Origin: Phoronis australis
Taxonomy: Eukaryota > Phoronida > Phoronidae
DNA: 64,000 bases
Direction: 5' to 3'
Assembly (NCBI GenBank): GCA_002633005.1
Contig: NMRA01000397.1
Coordinates: forward strand, 97,217 to 161,216
Shown one piece after another: positions 10,901 through 22,900 of the stretch. Position numbers and translations under genes: made by a program. The notes under the pieces were generated by a model, which was not told the DNA's origin, did not search any database, and worked only from the letters and a program-made list of their open reading frames with translations. Position 1 is the stretch's first letter. Each line of letters begins with the position of its first letter.

Positions 10901-13900
10901 GGATCTTCGTGAAAGCAAGGAGTGTACGAGTATAGGAGAGTTCACTCCACCATTTTACCATTCGCCGCAATGGTTACCGGTCGAAACACTAGCGCTCCAA
11001 GCGGTGAATAATCAATACTTACTTAGGAGCGCAGTCTGAACAATGTAAACACTGATGAATTCATACTTTAATGACGTTCAACGTGCAATAAAATTACTGT
11101 GTGATTGAAAATGGTTAGAATACGTAAACTAACATCCACTTATAATCGAATGAGAATGAAAATGTGTATTTTAATCAATATTAAAGTGTATTTGTTTTTA
11201 TTCTTTTGAAGCTCCCTTCAAAATCTATCACGGTTTTGTTTCATGTTTGAGTTCTTAACAAGGCAAATTATCTTTCCTTATAACAGTTCATACCTCCATG
11301 GACAATAAAATTTGAATGATTGCTCCTGGGGGTTCAGAGGGTAATTCCCCACAGGTGACAGCTAAGGGGGTACAAGGCAAAAACCATGTGGGCGCCAAAT
11401 GGGTGTTGACCATCTCCCAGGGGGGTTACATGGGAGGAGTGCTAAACAGGTAAAAACCAATGGGGTATGCCACATGGGTGTTGAGCCATTCCCATTGTCA
11501 TAAATTTTGGTTGCTCCCCTGACCATTGACAAACATGTTGCTCCCAGCTCACTGCTGGTTTCACCTCCACCCAATTTCGCATGTGTTCCTTATTCAATGC
11601 ACCAGGATACTAACAATGTGAATAATTGTTTGGTGTAGTGGGTGTTACACATGTAAGAAGAAGAAAGCAATTCATCACTACCACAAAATCGTAATATAAT
11701 TTTAGAACATCCCATTATTTCTTGGACATTCCAGCATAGGGTAAACTCGATTGCACTCTCCCACGCGCGCACCCAGGGGGCTCGGGGGGCTTGAACGAGA
11801 CAAAAAGTCCGAGAAAATGGGACAAAAGTCCACTAAAGAAACGGAAACGCGCAATTCACAGTGGTGGTCCCGTTTTTTTTTTTTTTAGTCCGCCCACTCA
11901 CTTGTTAGCAAAAGGTCTACATCGTCGGGAATTCGAGGCCCCCCCCACATTGAGTATATCCCCACCATAACCAGTCCAAGCTCAAAATGTCATGACAAAA
12001 AAGTTAAGAGGTGCTGAACAGCAATCAAAATATTCACTAGCCACACAACTTCATACAAAACTGAATTAAAAAGACTTTTAATGGATGATAAAACTAAAAT
12101 TTTTATTTTCTATACCCACTGTTCATATTATCAATAACAGTAAATATTTCAGGTAAGCTAAAGCTAGACCACAAGATCATATTTGTTACTTAGCCACAAC
12201 TGGAGCTTAAATTAATCACAATCTCCAAAAACGTACAAAATAGGCAACACATACACCAATACAACAAGAAAATCTAACCAACCTTCTCACTCTCTATTCA
12301 CTAGTAAACAACAGCTCTTTTTGCCAACGAAATGCGTTGAAGCTGATAACTAATTTACTCACAGAGGTGTTTCAGTGTCATTGAGAAGCAAAATGATATG
12401 GATAGCTTGGGTTTAACAAAATGTCAGCCCACCATTCAGACTCTAAAAGACCCATCAGTTTCACTTTGGCTCTCTTCAAATCACAGGCTAACCATTCATA
12501 AAATGTTTCAATCTGATCAACCTTAGTAAAATACGAAAACCAGATTTTGACTAATTGTCCTTTCTACACGTGATGTTCCAGTACTTGCTTTGTGAGACGA
12601 TAATCAGAAATGCAAAAAGCCTATTCCACAGCTGTAACATAATTTCCGTAGAACTTTTTGACGTCTTCATTTTTGGTGGACTGGGGACATCAAATACTGC
12701 TCGGGCACTGCATTCAATACCAGCTTGTTCTTCATTCATCAACATGGACTCCTCGAAGTGATGAGAGCATAAGTTGCAGTTCTTGGACAAGTAGGATGCA
12801 CTCTATTCATAAGGTTGGCTCCCAGCGCTTGCACCTGAACAGAAATCAATGAGAGACTCAGGAACAAACCTCATACTCACCAGGTTCACAGAGACTGGTA
12901 GCCTACACTAAACTACACTACAGAACTTAAGTCCTGTCATACTGTGATTGTGATAGAGACACTACAAAAGCGTCTTGGTGTCAACTAAAAAAACTAGGAC
13001 TCAAATGTCGATCCACGGATATTTTAAGGGCTGCACAACTTTTCACCGAGACCCACAGATTCTCTGACTTGACTAATGAAAGACTTAAAAGGCCCTGTGG
13101 CCTGTGATTGTGCCATGGCCGTGTCACCACGATTCATATTCACCCATGGCCATGGGAATGTTTTCCTAAAATTATCCCTGCGAACGTTAGAGTGACATTT
13201 TGATTTGGAATACATGGACTGCAAGTATCCAAAAAGCTGACGATCACATCGTACGTTAATCATAGTCCTCTTCCGCCGGCTGCCCAGTAGGTCTAGCCTA
13301 CACTGCAGACAACAGACAGTGCCGGGCACCGGGACTGCGATCGACTTGTCTAACCGTGAACAGAACACACAAAATGAAAGACAATGTATCATATTATTGA
13401 ATAACAGATAATCCTTACCTTTCTGAATCCTTAGGAAACCTACAAAATGACACGTCTGGGGTTTTCGAGGATGAATTCATGCAATTTATCGCACTGCAAA
13501 ATGCGTCCGTCCCCATTGTTTTGGCGCTTCCTGGGTGACCGTAGCTTGTTCACCACTTGGCGGCGCTAGTAGTAGCGGTAACAGCGAACTCACAAGTGAA
13601 CTCTCCTATACTACTACACTCCTTGGTGAAAGTTTGCAGATGTGTTCCTAAACTGATGATGACGGATGACGATAACTTTAAGACAAACCTTACTACCAGT
13701 ATGCGCAATTTTAGTATTTTATGTTTGCCTCTATCTGTGGAGTCCTTTGACGAATTTTCATGAAGTTTTCTTGGTGTCTGTCTGTCTATCTTCCAAATTG
13801 TAATGGTTCATTATTAAAATTGACAGACCAGTTCCTTATTAGAAGATCATGACTGATTTTGATAATCAGACAGGTCAAACTACTGTGATGTCCTCTAGTG

Positions 13901-16900
13901 GCAATTTCATTTTTTTTTGCATCCGTGGCTGTATCTTCTAATTTTTCCATGGTTTTTGTGAAATTTGGCAAGTGTTCTTCTATGAATGTGACAATGGATG
14001 ATGACTACTTTCAGATGGATCTGACCTGTTTTGGTGTAGTCATGGATGCATTTCAAAGCTTTACGTTGCTCTTGTTTGTTTATTGAATCACCTTCTACGC
14101 TTACAACCTCTTAGTCATTTGGAATGTTTAGTAAGTTTGTGGTGTACCTTTAAAGTCTGTCTTTAAAGTTCTTGATAAGCAGACATTCTTCTCTCAAGAC
14201 CTGTATGCAGGGTGCGGTCATGTGGGACGCAATATCCATGTGCATTCATTAGCATCTTGTTTCTGGTGTCATGATGGACAGTTGGAGCCAGTCCAAGAAC
14301 TTGAGAGTTTTTTCTTCCATGGTGTTGCCTGAAGGTTGCTGAATCTGTGTTTGGTATGTACTTCACTTGCCGACTGGATTTGAAACCATAGAGGATATTT
14401 TGGCTGGCTGTTGCTGCCAATCTGTTGATGGCATTGACTCTCACTTCTGTTTCAAGCTCATCGCCCTTTCTGTGGTTCTTTTAAATGTTCTGGGGGTTTG
14501 TAGCTGCTATTGAAATGCCTTAGATTGTATAGCATTTTAGAAATAATGTTTTTAAATTCCTTGCACACGCGGAATGCTTGTGCAGCCATTAAAACAAACG
14601 TTCTGAGATGCCCAAGAGCAGAGATAATGAGCAAAATGTATTTTATGAGCGCCATTTTTGAAAATACAAAATGGCCACCAAATAATTAAAATTTTAAATT
14701 CCTTGCCCTATGAAAGGCTGGTGTAGCCATAAATACTAACATTCTAAGTGGCCCAAGTGCGGAGATATTGAGCAAAATCTGTTTTACCGACGCCATTTTT
14801 GAAAATCAAGATGGCTTCCAAGATGGTTGCCAAAAAATAGAATCAATTAGTTTCTGATTTATCATTCCATGAGGTTTCCAAGAATGTATAGTTTCCACTT
14901 TCCCCAGAAAATTTGGACATAGTGAACCCGACTACACAGCCATAATAATAAAAAAAATTACTGGAACACAAAACTGGTGTTAACACATCTAAGACAATGT
15001 GATGAATGAATTTTTTAATAAGTATAACGAGGAGTCAAATCGACAAGTTCCAATATTCACTTGGTGTAGCAGCCAAAAAGCATTTGTGGATTCACTTTGA
15101 GATTCGTAGATCCATGAAATTGAAAAAATCTTTTTGTAATTACAGACACCTGGTGGACATAGACACCTGGTGGCTGCCTAAAGTATTGCTCACAGGTGTC
15201 TTTGAAAAGCAAGTTTCTTGTAACTCACATTAGTTGTTATATCACATGGAAATTTTCTGCACCCACAAAAACCTTATGGTCATATATAGTCCGTATCTCA
15301 TTTGTCCGTTCATCCATCTGTCCGGTGGTTAGTTCCTGTCTGTCGTTAACATTTCTTGTCTCATAATTATTCTCGTGATGAAATTTTGTATAGAGGTACT
15401 CAGTAGGTATGCGCTAGCACCACGCAATTTTTTAACAGATTTGGCTACGGTGTTACCCCATGTTGGCAGTTTAAGTTTTCAACAAGCCATTCCTTGTGCG
15501 TCAATTATCTCAAAAACTGGTTGATGGATCACAATGAAATTCAATACAGAGGTATATGTTGAGAATACGCCAACACCAGTTGATTTTTGAAGGAATTTAT
15601 ATACTACAACACCCCCTGTTAGTTTTTGACTACTCAAGTCATTCCTTGTCTGTCGATTACCTTGAAGCCGCTTAATGTATCATGATGACATTTGGCACAG
15701 AGATAGATAATGTGGATGCGCCAGCACCAGTTCTTCTTCTTCAGCGTTCCCGGCCATGCAGCTTAGATAGTCAGTCTGGTCTTTTGGGTGAAGTGTGCAG
15801 TTCACTGCAATGATGCCGTCGGGCCCCACAGTTTTACCTTGAGTTCCACCGGACTGGGCCATGTCTGGCGCCTTAGGGAATCGAACGTAGGGCAGCTCTG
15901 CAGTAAATGCTCAGGTGTCTGGGGGCCAGTGCCACAGGGACACTCGTCTGTGTGAGAGATTTTCAGGCGATGCATGTGGGAGAGCAGCTGGCAGTGGCCG
16001 GTTCTTAGCCTGAAGATAGTGACTTGTTCTTGCCGGTCAAGCTGGTGGATATAGTCTTCTTCAGTCCCCAGATGTAGGCGTGCCCTCCAGGCATTTCTAA
16101 AGTGACTTCGTAGGAGGGTTTTTAATTCTTCATATGATGATGGGTACGACGTCTGTTCCAGTTTGCTTCCTGCCTTGCTTCCTCGTTGCCGCTGATGCCG
16201 CAGTGGGAGGGAATCCATTGCAGCACAACAGTGGTTTTGCTGCTGAGAATGTTCATCTCTTGTTTGATGGATTGCAGGATCTGGTCTCTCTCTGTTGTCT
16301 GGAGGCTCTGCAGAAGAGATCGGCAGCCTGTGAGGAAGGCTGTCTGATCCGGGAGCCTTGTTTGCTGGTTGAGTATGGGCTGCGAGGTATAGGGCATTTG
16401 CCTCAGCTCTAGTTGGTGGAGTGAACGCCCGTGGCAATGGACTTGCGGAGAGTGCTGCCGTCTGGGTATTTGATGAATACCCCACCTCCCCCATTTCTGA
16501 TAGCATTCTCTGTAGAGTCATCTGTATAAACTCGGGTCCAGGTGGTGGTAGGGTAGTCTCTGTCTAGGGTTTGTTGGGTGAGGGCTTTCAGGACTGCCTC
16601 CAGTTGTGTATGCTTTGCTTCAATCCTAGGGATGTCGAGAATGATGGGGGGAACGTCCAGGGACCATTCTTCAAAGACTTGGAGCATTTCTATTGGTTGG
16701 TTGATTGAGGATAGCAGAGGTTGATATTTCTGCTGAAGTGCCTTGATGAGGTGGTTTGGGCTCTGCTTCTTGATGCGGTTTTTGGTCGGGGCTTGGAGTT
16801 TGGAGTGCAGTTGATGTGATGGAAGACGCTTCATCTTTTAGGCCTCTCTCAGGAGTTTCTTATCCCGTCTTTCGTTCAATGAGGTTAAGCCTGCCGTCTT

Positions 16901-19900
16901 CTCCACTTCCGTGATGGGGTTGGTCTTCATGCCTCCTGTGATTAAGCGCAGACCAGTATTCTGGACCCTGGCTAAGTTGTCTGTGTTGGTTTTGGCAGCT
17001 GTAGATCATGCGTTAGAGGCGTACTCCACCTGGGGTCTGACAGATCCCGTGTAAACTTGGGTCAAGATCTTTATGTTTGCACCCCAACTGGTACCAGCAA
17101 GTTTCTTCATCACAGCAATTTTCTTAGTAGCTTTGCTGCGCATGGCAGCAATGTGAGTTTGAGTTGACCAAGTAAGCCTCTTGTCCAGTTTAACTCCAAG
17201 GTAGGTTGGGATTTTTTGGTGGGGAATGTTCTGGCCTTCTAGCTGGAGCGAGAACTCTTCTTTTTTGGGAGAAATGGAAAAGCACGTGGCCTCTGTTTTG
17301 GTCCTGTTGATCCTGACCATCCACTCTTTTGCCCAGTTTAGGATGATGTCCATGACTCCCTGCATTCTGTAAGCTGCTGTGGTGATGTATTCTGCTTTTG
17401 TCCATACAGCCAGGTCATCTGCATGGAGAGTCCTTGAAATGTGCAAGAACAGGTGATCAGCAATGTCATCAACGAAGACAACAAAAAGTGTCGGCGATAT
17501 TATGCTGCCCTGGGGTACTCCTTCCCTAGTCCTAATCAGCTTGCTTGTCTGTTCTTCCTGCTTTACAGTTTTACGCGTGCAAATCTGTGGAGGAGGTAAC
17601 TGTTAATCCACACATACATTTTGCCACATACTTGTTTTTGGAGGAGCTTGAGGAGTAAGTCTTCCTTCCAGACCTTATCGAAGGCTTTAGTTAGGTTCAA
17701 GAACATGGCTAGTGTCTTCATTTTCTGCTGAAAGCCATTTTCTATGTCTTGGGTGAGCAGTGTGATCTGATCCTCTGTGCTTCTGTTCTTTCTGAACCCT
17801 GACTGGGTGGGGTTAATAATCCTGTTCTTTTCTAGGTGATATTGTAGACGTTTGTTGACCATGCATTCCATGAGTTAGCCTGGAGAGCTGAGAAGGCTGA
17901 TGGAGCGATAGCTGCTCTTGCTGTGCTTGTCCTTTCCCTTCTTTAAGATTGGAATGATTATGGCTTCCTTCCAGCTGACTGGAAAAAACCCATTCTCCAA
18001 AACTGGTTGTAAATGTCCAGAAGCTTCTGTTTAGTGAGACTACCAAGGTGTTGAATTATGTCATTGCTGATACCGTCCTTTCCAGGTGCCTTCTTGGTCT
18101 TGAGTTGTCTGATGGAACTACTCAGTTCTTGCATGGTGAAGTCGTTAGTCTTGCTGGCAGTTTGTTGTTGTTGCCTCTTTTTCAGTTCCTCTGTTTTCTG
18201 TGTTCAGACTGCTGCTGTTTTCTGCCTGGGAATATCCAGGAGACTGTCGTCTCTAAAATTCTCAGCAAGCACAGCACCAGTTGATTTTCAGACAGATTTG
18301 GGTACTGTTGGCCATTTTAGTTTTTGACAAGACAGGTTATCTCAAAAACCACTAGGCAATTGGATGAAATTTGGCACAAAGATATATGGCAGGGATAGAT
18401 CTACTGGCAGCAGCCAATCTTCGTTTTGATTCGATATCCCTCTTGGCCACTTCAGTTTTCGACAACATTTGACAAGACAGCTAGTTCTTGTCCCTTGATC
18501 ATCTTAACAGATCATGATGTGTGTCCTGGAGGCTATTTGTTTACAAGTGTTACTTCCTTTTGTAGGACTTTTCAGTAATGAGCACCCCTAGTATCTGCCA
18601 TTTGCAATGTACACGAAGGGTGCATACCAACATTCTTGTTCATTAATCGCAATTCTGTGGAAACAATGTGTGAACTTTATTCCTTGCCTTGGGAGGGAGC
18701 TGATGTTGTGTCTGCTGGACCGTTGTTGGCTAACGAAACACTGAAGACTGAAAATATCTAAAGAGAATAAAACCTAACATGTATATTACTATTTATAATT
18801 CAAGGATAATTTAAAAAATATTGTACATGTTTGCATTTTACAGTTCAACCTAATTAAAATTATGGGTGGTGGGTTGGGGAAATAAAAGAAAAATATGGGT
18901 GGCGGGTAGAAAATGAAAGCGCCTTCCTTCTCCCATATGTTTTTTACTGGAACACTCCTGAATATTTTGGAACATCTGAAACTTTAGTATACCGTACTTG
19001 TTGTACTTAACTTTTCAAATGTTTTGGCTATGCAGTGGATAGAAACTGTTTGCTTTGAGGCGTAAAGTAAGAATTAATAAGATTAAGGGAGCTTTAAGAT
19101 TGTATAGCTTATGTTGTGGTATCACCCATTCTCTTATTGGTTTACTTCAGGTGCTGATATGCCGGTGAAGATTGAACCAGGGCCCAACAAGTTCTTGAGT
19201 GGCCAGCCGCGAGAGCCGGCACCTGAATGGAGACCTGCCCATGACGCCCAGATACAGTCACCACCTGCCAACATCCAGTCCCCTCCCATACACATGCGCC
19301 CACCTGAGATGGAGTTTGCTGGTCACCCCGTTGGTGTGCCCCCACATTCAGGGCCCTCACACTCGTACAGGGAGATAGATGACAGGGGATTTCACCAAAT
19401 GCACCCTCCTTTGCCACAAGGCTTGCCACAAGGCTTGCCACAAGGCTTGCCACAAGCACAGCCTTTGCCACCACAGCCTCATATATTGGGACCCCCTCCT
19501 CACATGGTCCATCCTGTAGGTCACCCACAGGGCCCACTACCCCCTCCAATACAGCAGCAACCCCCACCAGGCCACTTCCCGCCAGCCATGGGCGTGCCAA
19601 TGCAGCAACCACCCCGCATGGAATATCCCCCACAACCCCAACCACCCCAAGTACAACATCCAGGGGTTGTCCCACCAATGCCAGATGCGTTCCACCCGCA
19701 GAGACCCCCTATCGTTACTCATTCGCATGGTGGCCCTCCACTGCAACCACAAGACCTTCCAGAGTCATTTGAGGATCGATTGCATGGAGAATCTGGCCGA
19801 GAATTTCGTGACAAATATGACAGAGACTCTTTTAGAGATACTAGAGAAGGTGGCGATGGTGACTCGCGTGACTTCAGAGATCAGGATTCTCGTGATTATC

Positions 19901-22900
19901 GTGATTCTAGAGATAACCGTGACTATCGCGATTCGAGAAGTCGTGAGCGTGGACGTGATCGGGACAAGGATAGGAACAGGCGTGAGTATGACAAGGACAG
20001 AGACTATGAGCGGTCACGTAAAAGGTCACCTAGGAGGTCAAAGTCACCCACTTTCAAGAGGTCAAGGTCGCCAAGAACTAGGTCAAGGTCACCAGCACCA
20101 CCTCACAAACCTTCAAGCGGAGAGACTGGCGAAGCAGCAGCAGGTTTGTTTATAGAATTGATCTTGAACACATTTTGGATTACAAGTTCCTCACAGAATA
20201 AACTATCGAGTAGTTACATTCTCTGTAAAAATACCTACTTGTTGTCATAGTAAAACCCTGTCAATTTGTATGTGTTTGCTCTCCGGTTGCATGCGTTTTC
20301 TCTTTCAGCCACATGTAACTTTCCTTTCGTTTTTTGTTTGCCTCTTACATTGCAAGTTTTATTTGTATCAAACTATCAGGCGTGCAAGTATTGTGTAAAG
20401 ATTATTTCATTGCCAAAGCTTTGTTGCTAATTTCATCTCAACCCAATTGAGAAAAGCTAAAGTGAGTGTAAAGCAGATACGGCTATTACAGAGGCACAAT
20501 GTCAGTGGCTATTTTTATTTATTTATTATCGATTTGAGTCTATTTTTATCATGTGAATGAACAAACTAGTTTTGTTGCACTTGTGCCGTGTGTTCTCATC
20601 AGATGCTGTTTGCCCTCTGGAGTCACCACCTGAGGAGTTTCTGGAGCCCATCTCACCTGATGGAGACGACGAGTTTGGAGATCCTGATCAGGTCAGTGGT
20701 CACATCTGTGGGGCTTGGTGAAAAAGGGTAAACAGCCATGTTCAAGGCGAATTTAGTCCTATTGTGAATGTTGGTACTTTTAGTCACTTTAAAAACATTG
20801 AATCTGCAACGTAGGATATACCAGGGCTGCGTTGCATGGGCCTAAGACATTATCTTGCACTTACGGTGAAAAATCTCGGCTTATGGAACGGAACAGCGAC
20901 TGACATATATCCCATAATTCACGAAGTTTATCCTATAATTTAACACATCAACCTATCACTTCAGTGGTGGCCATTTTGCTAAGTTAGGCTAGTAAGGTCT
21001 TGAGCAAACTCGCGAAAAACACCTTTCATTCATTTCATTTTGCGTGATCTTGCTTTTCTTGCTCAAGAAAGTTGATCTATGGAACGCACTCCTATAGACA
21101 ATGCTATGTAAAACTGGTCCTTATCTCATTATTAAATTATCTCATGTTTAAGACTAGTATAGTTGGAAGTTGTGTAGTTTAATTTCCAGGTCCTGATCAA
21201 GGCGGTTCATATCAGTTACAATTTCAATACGCTGCACCAGTATCTCAATATTTATTCGAAGAAAAAAAGCTGATTTTGAGAATGTTTGATGAAAAATAGA
21301 AATAATCGGGACAGGTTAAGATAAGAATTGATTTCTCAGTGATTAGATATACCTATATTTCATTACGGTAAATGGGTTAAAATAAAAAATCAAAATTACT
21401 CTATGGGTTACTCCACAATTGATCCGTTGTTAATTGTGAGGTACCCAAATGCTCTGGTACATCCTTCACTTCACACTATTTGAAGAACATTGTCTTTAAG
21501 ATATCTTAATTACTTCGGGTTTGGATTGCAACTGTGTGTAGGTTTCAACAGTTTTTCAACTGATGTTTGCTGGTGCTACTTTGCATCAAATTGTATCTCT
21601 TTTGTCCCCAGGAGGGTATTGATGTAGGTTATGAGGACATCGACTCGGACGAGGAGTTTCTGTCTGGTGATGAGATGTTGCCTGAGGTGAGTAACTTGTA
21701 TTTTGATACACGTGCACCACAAATGAATGGCTGGAATGTGTATTGCATGATGGAAGTATGCTGGTTACTAGTGAGACCAGCCATGGACATATCTGAATAG
21801 AATTTAAAAGTTTGCTGCTGAAAATCAATCCGTGAATGATAAGAGACTCTGTTGTTTCAATGTCACATTTTTATGCGCCCATACGCATACGCATACATTT
21901 ATCAAGTGTCCCAAAAAAGTGAATCACTTTTTGACAAGTAATTTCTCAGCATCGGATAAGCCATTTTTCAAATTTTGTACAGATGAAACCTTAGGATATT
22001 ATCAACAAATGTGCTAAATATCAAAGAGATCTGTGTCCAATTGTGGGGGTACTGTCAAATTAAAAAGATCAGGTCAAAAAATAATATATCAAAGTTAAGC
22101 TCGCTTATTTCAGTCTATGCTCAATGTGGCCTGCGTCTTCCCCTACAACTAAACGGAGCCGTTTCTTCTAAGCAGAAACGATTTTCCGTATGTCTCCCAT
22201 CAAGATTTCCTTCCATGACATGATTATCATGTCTTTTAACTCCTGCTCAGTCAGTTTACTTCTCGTTCACCGGTAAACTTTGTCCTTCAGAGAGTCGCAT
22301 GTGGCACAGTCCATTTGATTGCAGTCTGGACTGAGCGGAGGCCACTCATCCTTTTTGATGAATTTTAGTGTGGCCTCCTCCATATGAGCCTGGGTTATCT
22401 TGCTTGTGTGTGATGGAGCCCCATCTTGCTGAAACACCTAAGTGTTTCCAAGATAAATTCACCTGTAATACAGGAGAGGATTTTCATCCAATAACTGCTT
22501 GTAGCTTTGACTGTTAACTTTGGCTCTTATCAGTGTCAATAAAATGAATCTTTGTTTTTCCTTCCAAAGATACTCCAGCGAAAACCATAACTTTTTTGGA
22601 AAATCTGGAAGTCTCATGATAGAGTCAAGAGGGCTGAATTTCTCTTTTTTGTTTCCCACAAGCATGATCGTGAATTTAATAGTAAAATCTTTTTTCATCA
22701 TTGAAAATGATTTCTTTCAAATCAGTGGCTGTGTAGCAGTCATTCAAGTATTGGCATTGAGTTCTTCTTTTCCTTCTAACATTTTGATCTCTCTGTGATA
22801 CCCACATTCTTTTGAAGGGTTTTGACTCCATTTTTTCTCCATTCTTTGCTTAGAAGACATGCTCACTTGCGATTCGCATACGATTACTCTCGGAGATTTG

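Noticed and set aside
19142-19678. A 178-codon minus-strand open frame opposite VIRMA exon 4
   Set aside because: It is a composition shadow of the Pro/Gln-rich coding strand. The + strand frame has conserved motifs and matching splice phases.
19667-20155. A 162-codon + strand frame overlapping exon 4 in another phase
   Set aside because: Its repeated Arg/Ile/Thr wording is the off-frame reading of the RD/RS codons, and its phase does not fit the neighbouring exons.
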